Assembly: GCA_030762895.1 (NCBI GenBank)
Contig: CM061068.1
Coordinates: forward strand, 79,509,228 to 79,573,227
Direction of reading: 5' to 3'
Source of the DNA: Sophora flavescens
Lineage: Eukaryota > Streptophyta > Magnoliopsida > Fabales > Fabaceae
DNA: 64,000 nucleotides
Shown piece after piece: positions 21,504-33,144 of this stretch. The notes beneath the pieces were generated by a model. It saw only the letters and a program-made list of their open reading frames with translations. It searched no databases and was not told the origin of the DNA. The translations under genes were made by a program, and so were the position numbers. Numbering within the stretch: position 1 is the stretch's first letter; the number at the start of each line of letters is the position of its first letter.

Positions 21504-22761
21504 TGTTAACGTTGGTTTTTGGTTTCTGACCAAAATTCTTTTGTTACAAATAATTGAAGATCAGACGAGTGTGGGACCTACGAGTTATACGGTAATCTCG
21601 TCAAGATGTGTGTATGTATTGTCTGCCAAGTATGAATTTGACAAGTTAGTCAAATCTAGTAATATACTGACAATGACTTGGTGTTAAAACAAATAGGTAA
21701 GTTCGAAAGAGATATACAGAATATTGCCAATAATGAAAGTTGACAATAAAACTACTTGGGTTCGAAAATATAAGTTTGAAGTTTGAGAGAAAACGAACTA
21801 TTTAATAGAAAATAACTTCCCAATCGTACTGAGTTTATAAAGAAAAGAAAGCTGAAGTTTGAAAGAAAAGTAAAGACAGATCTAAATGACACTACTTGCA
21901 AGAAGTAAAATAAACTCCAACAACGAACTTGAGATAAATACTGGAAATTAAAAGGAACAAGTAATGAACTTGAACAAAAGAGATGAAAATGGCATAGAAT
22001 TTTGCCATAGTATTGAAATAAGAAGGATGGAGGGAATACTTGAATGTAATCCGTCAATCTGCTATGTGATCGAGATGTGTAGGATGTGTATCAAGTAACC
22101 TCCTCGATTACATTGTGATTACTAGTATTTATAGGCAAATAAAATAACTACCTAGAAATAACTCCCTATCTAAAAGACTGCCACATGTCCTTGGCAGTTC
22201 TCTCAAGTTTTATACTTAAACTGCTTGTCGAACAACTCTGACAACTGCTCAATTTCTTGAACCGCTCCGCGTCAACTTGATTGTCTTCGACGGTCTGGCT
22301 GTTTGACGGCTTATCTTGCTGATGCCTTGTTAGTCTTGAGGACTTAGCGATTTCCACACTTTTGTACGTTTGACAACTCTTCTTAACACTTTGTCAAAAA
22401 ACTGGGTTGTCAATTTATCCTTTCTGTCGGCCAGTATCTTCTTGTCGGCTAAGTATAATACTTAGAAAATATCATTCATTATTCTGATTCCTTTGTCAGC
22501 TAGTCAAATGCATCCATCAATAATCAGAAATTTCACTCTTAACAGATGCGCTCTAAGTTTCGCCCTTTTGACGGCTTTGCTTGTCTGACATGTTAACTGA
22601 AGAACTTCTTGTCAACTCCACACCTGTCAATTCTTATAATCTTCTGAATTCGACGTTCTTCTTTATGTCGAATTTTTATATTTTTGACAGTCCTTCCCTC
22701 AGTTCTTCCGTTATCTTGTCGGATTTATTTATGTCAAGAATTTGAAATTCTTCCGCTAACA
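21504..22761 (-). repeat. 3' LTR of Tat/Ogre-like copy 1
   Basis: 1258 bp, the same length as its partner, with scattered substitutions (a few percent by eye). It is rich in TTGAC and GTCGG words. On the minus strand it is preceded by a G-rich polypurine tract AACTTGGGGGGTATC at 22762-22776. Confidence 0.9.
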
Positions 22762-22776
22762 GATACCCCCCAAGTT
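22762..22776 (-). promoter_or_regulatory. polypurine tract of Tat/Ogre-like copy 1
   Basis: The minus-strand sequence AACTTGGGGGGTATC lies directly before the 3' LTR, the place where plus-strand DNA synthesis is primed. Confidence 0.6.
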
Positions 22777-23588
22777 TTGCTTTTCGACGGCCTTGCCCGA
22801 AAGAATAGCAAAATTTGAATTTTAAATTGCTAACAAATTTTCTTGATTCTGGGTTCTTATCCGTTAATTAAACCTCGCTTTAATTTCATCCCTGCTTAAT
22901 AGGGATAATTATAACGTCGCAGGTCTCTTGGAATTCGAACCAGAGGCCTTCACTCCTCTTTAAATAGCAGTCACATCACTGTTGACCTTCCTCTTCTTAT
23001 CTTTATTCTTTTCTCGCGAAAACCCTTCTTCTTTAAAGGAAAAACCCTTTCCTCCTCCTCACTTCGTTCAATTTCCATGGCAACATCTTCGAAGATATCG
23101 ACTTCTGTACCTCAAACCTCGGTTGCTCCTCCTAGGGCAGTGGTTCAAGACCCACTTTTGGAAGAATCCGAGTTATGGTAGGAATCTAAGGTAATTTACC
23201 CTGTTCCTGATTCTTCTGTTGCTTTGAGTCCTGCTGCTGCATTTTTGGGTCCTCTCGTAGCCCAAAACAAAATTTCTGAGGATTTACGCGGTTCTTTTCC
23301 TTCTGCTAACTCGAAGGAGGCTATTTTATCCTCCTTAACTCCCATCCCTATTCATGTCTTTAAAAAGAGCAATAGGATTTTTAGGATGCCCCCTGCCACT
23401 CTGTTCGATGCTTACATTAGTTGGCTTGACCGAGTTCAGGCTGAAAAACCTAACGTGTGGGAAGAAGCTGGAATTTTTGAGTTTATTCAGCTTTCTCGCC
23501 ATGTTAAGCTAGTAGACTTTTCTTTATTAGGGGCATCAGTCTTTTTTTGGAATAGAACCACAAATAATTTTCACTTTCCTTATAGGAT

Positions 23589-24929
23589 TGTTGATACGAT
23601 TTCTAGGCAAGTATACCCAGTCGTACAAGTAATAAAGAGGTAAGAGGGATATCGTTCCCACGAGGACTGAGACAAGTACTAGCACGTACCAAATTAACTA
23701 CTATCTAAGCGAACCTTTGGATGGAAGGGAGCTCAATACTAAACACCAAGCCCAGTCAAGAGTTAAAATAAACAAAATAAAAGGAAAAGTTCTTTTTGGA
23801 TTTTTGTCAAACACTTGAAATGCACAAAAAGGGATTCTTCAAATAGATGAAAGAAGTTGGGATTAAACTTCACTAAACCTTAGCCTCATGCAATACCAAG
23901 ATCACCAATCCAGTTTATGCTTCAAATATTAAAATCAACCCACAAAATTACTCAAGCCCTAATTCCTTAGATGACAAGAGCCTAAATCCCCTAATTAAAC
24001 CATAATTCCTTAGGTGGCCTAATTAGTGAATTTGCATTAAGAGTAGGGATTACACGATTACTAATAAACCAAAATCCATTCCTGGATGCAAGGTTTACTA
24101 GGTGATTAATTCCAGATCAAGAATTGATAAGAACGTCCCCATTGCAAATCAAATCTCAAAATCAATTCATGGGTGATCAAACCACAAAAAGCATTAAGAA
24201 TAGGAATCAAACACTAATACAGAAGCATAAACAGGGATCAATAAATCAAGGCAAATACATGAGATTCGGTTTAGCTACATCTAATCCCAACAAAAGGGAA
24301 TTAGCTACTCATGATAATAGAGAAAGCCAAAATCAAAACAATAGTGATAGGGGAGAGAAGAAACTCCATGGAAGCCTTTCACAGCAGCCACACAGCCCCC
24401 TGGCTCAGAAAGATGTCTTTTTAGGGTAAAAGTCTGGTCCCCAAAGTTCCCCTCTATTCTGCCCAGATGCCTCATTTTATAGATTTAGAAATTATGCGCG
24501 TCACGGCCGTGATGGGTTCTGTCTTGGGCGTGCTTTCAATTTTTGATTTATCACGGACGTGATGCTCATCACGGCTAGGCCGTGATCAGTTCTTCCTGTT
24601 GAGGGTCTGGTTCAGTTGACCTATCACGGCCGTGATGGCTTCTAACTTTTGTCTTCAGCTCTGCTTGATCATGGCCGTGATGGTCATCACGGCTAGGCCG
24701 TGATGGGCTCTGTTTGGCTCATTTTCTAAACTTGTCAAGCTCTATCTTCATCCAAGCTCCATCATGGTCAATCTTGAGCATTTTACCCTTAATTCCTGCA
24801 AAACAACACCACGAAACCGCCTTACCCGTTCCAAGGTAAAAACTAACAAAAATAAAACTAAAATTGCCTAACTATATGAAAATGCATGCAAAAGTGTACA
24901 TGAAATATGAGGTGTAATCACACTCATCA
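23589..24929 (-). repeat. 3' LTR of nested LARD-like element
   Basis: Near identical to 27574-28929. Holds a cluster of palindromes at 24501-24700, with TCACGGCCGTGA exact at 24501 and 24624. One palindrome unit present in the other LTR (28617-28637) is absent here. Confidence 0.85.
24501..24702. repeat. palindrome array, left LTR of LARD-like element
   Basis: Alternating units ATCACGGCCGTGAT and ATCACGGCTAGGCCGTGAT, with one-base variants (TCACGGACGTGA, TCATGGCCGTGA). The spacer sequences between units are not repeated. Confidence 0.8.
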
Positions 24930-26308
24930 AATCACCCCAAGCTTGTTCAATTGATTGTCCTCAAGCAATCACTAAGGCCAGAAGATATAAATAGTCAGAG
25001 CATGGATAGTGAACCAAGAACCCGAGTAACTAATCCAAGTGGCAGGCATTTTCAAATAATTCACCAAGAGACGATCAATTTCAAGTCCAATTAGAAGCTT
25101 AGGTTTCCTAGACTCATATTCTCACTGATTCGGGCACTCTTTCTCACCTCACTCAAGTGTTTTAGGATATATGACAATTCGCTCAATTTCCTCAAGGAAT
25201 GAATTCTACCATAAGCCTGACTATTAACCAAATCTCTACTTTATTAATGAAAACACATAAGAATCAAGAGGTCTTTTACTTTGGTTGTAACGGGGCCATG
25301 GGATTAATCGTTAGGTGGGGAAATCAAGAAAAGGAAATTTCAAGAAGGCTAAACAAAATATCAAGCATTGCAAAGCATGACACCTTCTAAAATACCTTTT
25401 TGGGTTTTGATTCATTTTTCCACCTTTCTTTCTTTCTTTTTATTTTATTTCTCACTTCCTTTTGTCATCCCCTTCTCTATCTTTTTTTTTTTTTTGTTTG
25501 GAGAAGGGGAGATTTTTCAATTCAAGAGAAATATTTTATAACTTTCTCATCCCATACTTTTTCAACTACCTTTTTACCCTTTTGCAATACTTTAAAAGGT
25601 GCCATACCAAGCATTATTCATCAAAGTAATTCAAGGTACCAAAAAAAGTATTTTATTCTTTTAGGCTCAAAATTGGGCAACTAAGGGGTAGCATTTAGTC
25701 AATCAAAGCTCAGAAGACCACAAAAATACCCAGTGCCTCAATCATTTTAAAAAATATTTTCAAAAATTTTTACGTTTCAAAACGGGTTCAAGTCAAATTC
25801 TAGAGAATACAATCCAAGAGGAATAAAAACACTCTATCACAAAGAATGTGGTAAATTTAGTGAGTACCCCTTTTGGCTCAAAATCTCACATTTTAGTAGT
25901 TCAAAAATCAGTGAGAAACAGAAATCTACGGAACCACATGCTAATTATCAACTATCAAAGATCATCTCAAACATTTTTATTTGTAGCCCTATCACAAGAA
26001 TAAAAAAAATTGGGTTCAAAAATTCACTATCTCAATTTATTTGGCACTAAGTTCTCACAATTGGATGCATAATCTAAGCAAGGGGCAATCTAATCATGTG
26101 ATCATGCAAAACTATGGCTATATGAATGCAACATGAAAAATACAAAAATTTCAAAAATTTGCAAAAATACCCCTACCCCAAGCTTAAAAACTTACATTGT
26201 CCCCAATGTAAATAATCAAGTCAGAGAGAGGAGAAAACTGGAACAATTTACCGAGGTGGTAGCGGGTGTTGGCTCACATGCCTAGGCAAAGGGAGGCTGA
26301 AAAGTGTG

Positions 26309-26532
26309 TCACGGCCGTGATGCTCATCATGGGCAGACCGTGATCAATTCTGGTTCATAGAAACTGGCCTGTCACGGCCGTGACCTCCATCACGGCTAGG
26401 CCGTGATGCTCTCTGATCTTCAGGGTCCTCTCATCACGCCCGTGATGGGTATCACGGCTGGGCCGTGATCCTTTCTGGTCTTCATGGTTAGATCATCACG
26501 GCCGTGACCACTGTCACGGCTTGGGCGTGATG
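26309..26532. repeat. palindrome array, interior of LARD-like element
   Basis: Same motif family as in the LTRs: exact TCACGGCCGTGA at 26309, 26372 and 26496, and split forms such as CATCACGGCTAGGCCGTGATG at 26387. About eight units in 220 bases. Confidence 0.8.
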
Positions 26533-26799
26533 GTTGCTGACTTTGCTTGTCCTTGCCCTTTTTGCTTCTCCTTCCTTCTTACCCTGAAAATACTTAACAA
26601 ATCTATTAATTTATGATATTTTTCCTCTTGATCTTCTCAAATTATTCAAGAGTTAAAATAAAAAACAAATGGAAAAGGAAAAGAAAACTTGGGTTGCCTC
26701 CCAATGAGCGCTTCTTTAACGTCACTAGCTTGACGTGCCTAGGATCCTCCTCCCGGATCCCATGGCTTGTGGAGTGGCAATTGCAAAAGCAATATGAAT

Positions 26800-27460
26800 C
26801 TACCCTCGGTTCCTCCTGGGGTCAAATGGCAAGTGATAAACTCCGTTTTTGACCTCTTCGGGCATAAATGTTCCAAGAAGCACATGAGGTTGTACTTCTG
26901 GAGCCAATTTTGTAGTATCCACACATGCATGCAAACCAATATATTTATTCAAGGCAGCAATATCAGGTTTCTTGGCAAGCATGGTGAATTATAGATCCTC
27001 TTTGCTCTTCACCCCATGTTCTTTTTCTTGTGATTCATCTTCCACTACCACCTCATCTACACTTTTATCCATCCCCACAACCATATTTTGCTCAGATAAT
27101 GCTTCATGTGGGTCTTGTACCAACTGTTTGCAAATTTCCTCAACTTGCCTTTTGAAGTTTTGCATCAGAGCTTCGATACAATCACAATTGGCTCTTGCTT
27201 TGGCCTCAGAGATGGATAGCTCTTGGGAATATTGTTCTAGAGCAACTTTCAAAGGTGTTTGCTCATTCCATTCCCATTCCTCCTCGTGCTTCATTATTAC
27301 ACTATAAGCATATGCGTGAGGGCATCGATATCCCCAGAGCCTGTAGTCTCCTATGACTACATTAGGCCCAAAGTGATATTTTGTAACACCGTCCAAGGTT
27401 GGAAAATATAAGTCTCCATATGTTGCATCCACCTTGCACAAACAAAACTCAAAAGAAAAA
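26800..27460 (-). CDS. small ORFs of the LARD-like element, function unknown
   Basis: Two short minus-strand frames. About 26989-27450 encodes KYHFGPNVVIGDYRLWGY followed by a charged helical stretch (ISEAKARANCDCIEALMQNF, KRQVEEICKQ) and an acidic tail; it opens upstream into non-coding leader and its start is unclear. 26800-26982 encodes KYIGLHACVDTTKLAPEVQ and ends NRG. Neither resembles a retroviral enzyme. They may be remnants of a gag or captured host sequence. Coding status is doubtful. Confidence 0.3.
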
Positions 27461-27549
27461 AAATCAAGTATATACAAAAAAAAAGCAGAAAAAAATGAAA
27501 TTGTGCTTAAATTAGTAGTCGAAATGGGTATGCCAATATTGAAACACAG

Positions 27550-27567
27550 TCCCCGGTAACGGCGCCA
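27550..27567 (-). promoter_or_regulatory. primer binding site of LARD-like element
   Basis: Minus-strand TGGCGCCGTTACCGGGGA lies 6 bases from the 5' LTR end. It begins TGG, complementary to a tRNA CCA end, and differs by one base from the site at 61032-61049 in the Athila-like element. Confidence 0.75.
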
Positions 27568-27573
27568 AAAACT

Positions 27574-28929
27574 TGTTGATACGATTTCTAGGCAAGTATA
27601 CCCAGTCGTACAAGTAATAAAGAGGTAAGAGGGATATCGTTCCCACGAGGACTGAGACAAGTACTAGCATGTACCAAATTAACTACTATCTAAGCGAACC
27701 TTTGGATGGAAGGGAGCTCAATACTAAACACCAAGGCCTGTCAAGAGTTAAAATAAACAAAATAAAAGGTTCTTTTTGGATTTTTGTCAAACACTTGAAA
27801 TGTACAAAAAGGGATTCTTCAAATAGATGAAAAATGTTGGGATTAAACTTCACTAAACCTTAGCCTCATGCAATACCAAGATCACCAATCCAGTTTATGC
27901 TTCAAATATTAAAATCAACCCACAAAATTATTCAAGCCCTAATTCCTTAGATGACAAGAGCCTAAATCCCCTAATTAAACCATAATTCCTTAGGTGGCCT
28001 AATTAGTGAATTTGCATTAAGAGTAGGGATTACACGATTACTAATAAACCAAAATCCATTCCTAGATGCAAGGTTTACTAGGTGATTAATTCTAGATCAA
28101 GAATTGATAAGAACGTACCCATTGCAAATCAAATCTCAAAATCAATTCATGGATGATCAAACCACAAAAAGCATTAAGAATAGGAATCAAACACTAATAC
28201 AGAAGCATAAACAGGGATCAATAAATCAAGGCAAATACATGAGATTCGGTTTAGCTACATCTAATCCCAACAAAAGAGAATTAGCTACTCATGATAATAG
28301 AGAAAGCCAAAATCAAAACAATAGTGATAGGGGAGAGAAGAAACTCCATGGAAGCCTTTCACAGCAGCCACACAGCCCCCTGGCTCATAGAAGATGTCTT
28401 TTTAGGGTAAAATTTTGGTCCCCAAAGTTCCCCTCTATTCTGCCCAGATGCCTCATTTTATAGATTTAGAAATTATGCGCGTCACGGCCGTGATGGGTTC
28501 TGTCCTGGGCGCGCTTTCAATTTTTGATTTATCACGGCCGTGATGCTCATCACGGCTAAGCCGTGATCAGTTCTGCCTGTTGAGGGTCTGGTTCAGCTGA
28601 CCTATCACGGCCGTGATGGCCATCACGGCCAGGCCGGGCTTCTGACTTTTGCCTTCAGATCTGCTTGATCATGGTCGTGATGGTCATCACGGCTAGGCCG
28701 TGATGGGCTCTGTTTGGCTTATTTTCTTCACTTTTCAAGCTCTATCTTCATCCAAGCTCCATCATGGTCAATCTTGAGCTATTTACCCTTAATTCCTGCA
28801 AAACAACACCACGAAACCGCCTTACCCGTTCCAAAGTAAAAACTAACAAAAATCAAATTAAAATTTCCTATCTATATGAAAATGCATGCAAAAATGTACA
28901 TGAAATATGAGGTGTAATCACACTCATCA
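27574..28929 (-). repeat. 5' LTR of nested LARD-like element
   Basis: 1356 bp. Palindrome cluster at 28482-28705 with exact TCACGGCCGTGA at 28482, 28532 and 28605, and an extra unit (CATCACGGCCAGGCCGGGC) not in the partner LTR. A segment of this LTR (28531-28640) is homologous to 59365-59477 in the CACTA element. Confidence 0.85.
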
Positions 28930-31033
28930 GGGATGATGGGTCCAACTTTGTTTGACATGTCGGCTATTACGGGCCTTCGTCCAGATGGCCCTACCATGCA
29001 TTCCGATGTCGAAGTGGAGAATCAGATTGATGTCTATGTGCCAAAATGCTATTTTTCTAAATATATAGCAGACTTTAGAGGTGGAGATCATGAACCCGTG
29101 ATAGATACTTAACACGTAGCCTTCCTGTTTCTTTGGCTATGTGCTTATGTCTTTTGTAGCAAATCTGCTTCTTTGATTGCTTCATATGTTCCTCTTGCCA
29201 ATCTTTTATCAACTGGCAAGAGATTAGCATTGGGCCAATGCATTTTGGCTAATCTTTATGACAGTATGAGTATGTTAGTTGATACTGTCAGATCTAAGCA
29301 AAAGAAAACCAACATAGGAGGGCCTCTTTGGCTTCTCCAATTGTGGTTAAATGCTGTCTTGGAGCTTCAATTTTCATACAAAGCTCCTTCAGATTTGTCA
29401 ATTGACACATATGGCTCTTATCTCTGTTACGTGTCCGCTGAATCTTTGTCAAGAGATGAAACTGCCAATTTTAAGTTCTACTTCAAAATCTTTCACTCGC
29501 TTTCATCCACCTCTTCAAAGATCAACTTCTCTCCTTTTATTGACCGAGGTACGGTCCGGAGTGGTTTACGAAACTAAGTACCACTATTTCTAAATCCAAC
29601 AAGTCAATTTGGACTAAATTTCTTTGCCAAAAAGTCATTTTTGTTGATGGTCCTAGTTTCAAAACCCATAGAATCTATCTGCATTTGCCCAATACCACTG
29701 CTTGTCAGCTCGATTTCTGTCAAGCTATTCCTGCTCCTTATTCGTCAAATCCTGATGAGAATTTTATTGGTGCCAAAGCTCCAACATATGAGAATATTGT
29801 GGCCATCAGTGATGAGGATAAAGCTCGTAGGGCCTTCTTACAACCTGTCTCATTTTCTGTCTTCCACGGGGTTACTCAAAGCTTTCTTGACTGGTGGGAT
29901 GAGTATTATTCCAACCACCGTCTGAGTTTAAAGACCTGCTTGAGTTGTATTGAAGACACTGTGGGTAACGGTGGTGATTCTCCCATGCAGGAACAGGATC
30001 CGACAACAAAAACTCGAGGTGAACTTCAGAAAGAAATTCAAGCCTTTGAAAAATTTTACAAAATCAAGTGGAATCCCTTGAGACCATTTGATATGGTTCG
30101 TCACGTCAACAGTGTTTTAGCTGAACCCAAGAGGATGCATGACAATAAGGAATATGAAAGGCTTGCCATATATAGGGGTATTCCTTATATGACCAGGGAA
30201 TACTTTGACAGTTTAAAGGCCCCTTTTCCTAAACCGGTGCCTATTCCTTGTGCCCCTTTTGGTTTAGCTGATTCACACCCAGGGAAGCCGTCAAGAGGAG
30301 GTAACTTTTTCTTTTTGGACAGCGTGAGTGCTTATGTTGACCCTTTTGAAAAACCAAATCCAGTTACCTTCGCTCGTCGGTTTCTCCAACCTGATGACGA
30401 CTTTGGATTCCACTCGCGAATTCTAACTTGTAATTCAGGTATTCACTCGTCGAATAACTTTTATTCTTTCGTTTTTTTGGCTGACAATCAATTTATTTAT
30501 GTTGTTATTGACAGCTATTCCTCTTGACAAGCCTCTCCCTGGTAAGTCTAAATCTGATGTACTGTCGGGAAAAGCACCCGAGGATGATGATGAGGACGAA
30601 AACGTAATCCCTGTGGCGGCCAAAACTGTCAAGAAGAGCTCACGACCGGCCAAAGCTTTTGTTTCTAATCCTCAGACAAAAGGGTACAAGAAAAGAAAAG
30701 AGAAAGCTACTCCTTCCGATTTTCCTTCTAAGAAATCAAAGTCTACCAAAAGCTCTTCAATCTCGGCAGACTCTGATGTCGGCAAAGCCTCCACTGGATC
30801 TAAGGTCCAAGACATCGTTGTTAGCTCTTCCAACACTTCTCCCTCCATCCCATCCAAGGTAAAAGTTTTAAGTTGATCTATCAAGCCATATTTTTTGTTT
30901 ACAACTTTTTATTTTTATCTTGGCAGAAAGAGAAAGTCATCGGGACTATTCCCATAACTGAAAAGACGAGTGCTGATGTTGACTTGATGTCTTCGGACTC
31001 TAACCTGGTATTTCCACTGATCTTGTCATCTCC

Positions 31034-31036
<3 letters not shown>

Positions 31037-31071
<35 letters not shown>
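31037..31071. repeat. (TA)n microsatellite
   Basis: About 17 TA units inside the third intron (31008-31101) of the antisense PMD gene. The location inside an intron explains why it does not disturb the frame. Confidence 0.9.
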
Positions 31072-31077
<6 letters not shown>

Positions 31078-32152
31078 TTTCCTCATTTTCCTTTATGTCA
31101 GGAAAAATCCTCTCAAATTGAAGATTCAATGACTATTCAGAAAATTCTCACCAAGATTGACGAACCAACGAATCGATCTGACTTAGAGGTACAGGCTGAC
31201 AGACTTTTAGGAAGCACTATTGCCGACATCAGAGTCCTGACGGGTGATCCTCAATCTCTTGAATCCCATCCAGAAATGCCCCCCAGTCCTCATCATCTTA
31301 CTTCAATCATTCCGACTTCCATTGCTGACACATCTTTTGAGACTGCCGTCATGATTGAAATTCCGGATGAGGATATTGACATGGAAGCCCTGCTGGCTGA
31401 AACAACTGTTATTCCTTCTCCACCTTCCGTCAGACCTCCCATCATGAAGTCTCCTGACCCTAAACCGGCCCTTCACTTCAACACTTGGATTAATATGCTG
31501 CCGGAAGTAAGTCGCAAAGAGTCAACCCTTTCTGCCACCTCTTCATCAACTCAACATGACTCCAGTGATTCTCGAGTCATTAACCTCATGCATGATCTCC
31601 AGGCACTTCTTGTCAATCCATTTGATGCACTTTTATCTGACACCAGCATCCAACAAGAACTGTCACGACTCATCAAAGAGATCACTCCTCTCCATTCCAA
31701 TCTTCCTGTGCCGAGCCGTACGCATTTTCTTTCCATCGATAAATTTGCGGCTCTCTGGCAAGTTAGAAAGGATGACTTCTGTCATTCCTTCTTATGAAGA
31801 GGAAGAAAAGACTAAAGATGATCTCTTAGCTCGCTTCCGAGACCTTGAAACCTCTAAGCAAAAGGAACTTGACCTTATCTCCACCGGAATTCATACTAAA
31901 GAGAGTCTCCTGGAGTATCGGAAGAAATTGTTGGCAGAGATTGAATTGACAGATCGGAAGTGTGCCAAGTTTGACAAGGCCTTAGAAAAGAGCAGAGACA
32001 AAGTCAAGGCTATTGACGATGAATCTATCCAACTTGGCCGGAAAGCTGAAAGTGTAAACTTCGCGCGTTACATCCTGAATATGAAGTTGCTACTGCTGAC
32101 AAGACTAACCTTTCCCTTGCATGGGATCAGTTATCCTTTGATTTCAACCTAG

Positions 32153-33144
32153 GCCAACATTGACAATTGTAGTTCTTCTCTTTGTAAAAATTCAAATCTG
32201 GTCACCTCCGACAATCATTAATTAATCAAATGTTTCTTTTCTTATTTGCACGTTTATTTACTGTTTGATTTGACCGCATGTTCCCAACCAACTTCATAAC
32301 TCATGCTTATCAAATCGTCATAAATACCATGATAAATTTCGAGACTTTGGTAAACCAAACCACATTAAATGTCTCTCTAAACCAACTATAAATAATAAGA
32401 TCTACAAATCAACGATTTCATAGTTGGGTATTTCACATAATATGCTTTCTCCTACAACAGGCTTCCACTTATTCTTCCTTCTTCCCCCATGGGAATCTGA
32501 CCTTACCACCTTAAGATTTCAGACCAAAGTTTCTGTTTTAATGGTCATACCCTTAGTGAAGGTCAATAACCAACGTAAAACATGCAGTGAAGGTCAGCAA
32601 CCAACGTAACATCTAGAGCTGACCTCGCTGCACATCTGGGGGGAAGCCGATCTCAATACGGAACGAGTGCCTCTAGTTCCATCATCTTCATCCTGGAAGG
32701 TAGTGGCTTTCCTTTGGTGTCATCTTTATTGCACCATAGCAACAACAAACCTTCTGGGTTAAATGATGGTCAGATCTGCTCCTGCTCATCTCCTTCTTTG
32801 TGCATCCTCGACATATGGAGCAGCTGAAACCTCATCAAATGGGGAATGAAGCCTCAACAAATTGGGTTATACCTCTGCATTGTCGAAGAAAAATAAATGT
32901 TGCTGACGCATAGCCTTATATTCTAGGATTAGATTAACTTTGATTGACAACTTGATTTCTGATAGCATATTGTCATATTGCCAATCTCTATATGGCTTGA
33001 ATTGACAACCTATGCTTTTGACAATATTTTATTGTATTTCCAATTTAGTGAATATTCTTATTTCTTTTCACTTGTTATCAATTTTTACTTCCAACATTGT
33101 CGGTTTATATTCCTTCAAATACTTGCCATTAATTGACTCGATTT
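32153..33144. other. non-coding stretch between PMD gene and pol in Tat/Ogre-like copy 1
   Basis: Lies between the 3' ends of two convergent coding blocks (antisense PMD gene and minus-strand integrase), so it must hold both terminators if both were expressed. A short direct repeat (GTGAAGGTCA, then AACCAACGTAA) occurs twice near 32555-32610. No domain recognised. Confidence 0.4.

Larger units (their letters stand above)
23589..28929 (-). mobile_element. nested non-autonomous LTR element (LARD-like)
   Basis: LTRs at 23589-24929 (1341 bp) and 27574-28929 (1356 bp) start TGTTGATACG and end CTCATCA on the plus strand. The primer binding site next to the right LTR shows the element is on the minus strand. 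The 2.64 kb interior has no gag, reverse transcriptase or integrase. Flanks AGGAT (23584-23588) and GGGAT (28930-28934) form a 5 bp duplication with one mismatch, and joining across it restores the PMD frame. Its primer site matches that of the Athila-like element at 61032, so an Athila-type partner may have moved it. Confidence 0.85.
23077..32152 (+). pseudogene. antisense plant-mobile-domain (PMD) gene with introns, inside the retrotransposon
   Basis: On the strand opposite gag-pol, starting ATG 23077. Exon 1 is 23077-23588 and, after the nested element, 28930-30438. It carries the PMD core: FHFPY before the insertion, GPTLFDMSAITGLRPDG after it, then STGKRLALGQCILANLYDS and GGPLWLLQLWLNAVLE. 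Introns are 30439-30514, 30859-30926 and 31008-31101, all GT-AG and all keeping frame across junctions. Exons 2-3 encode a Lys/Ser-rich linker with nuclear-signal-like runs (KKRKEK, KKSKSTK). Exon 4 encodes an acidic region and a coiled coil (about 31790-32060, starting EEEEKTKDDLLARFRDLE). Damage: TAG 23179, TAA 29110, a frameshift near 29545 and another near 31745. PMD proteins such as Arabidopsis MAIN and MAIL1 are nuclear factors linked to silencing and genome stability; what this copy did is unknown. Confidence 0.75.

Noticed and set aside
24501..26532. Palindrome arrays as a CRISPR array
   Set aside because: Units are short palindromes with irregular spacing in a plant retrotransposon; no cas genes and no constant spacer length.
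23982..28463. Frames with MIRTSPLQIKSQNQFM in both LARD LTRs (24124 and 28104) as genes
   Set aside because: Duplicated only because they lie in LTRs; Asn/Gln-rich translation of AT-rich DNA with no domain.
32424..32609. 61-codon plus-strand frame after the PMD gene
   Set aside because: No domain, no splice or frame link to the PMD exons.
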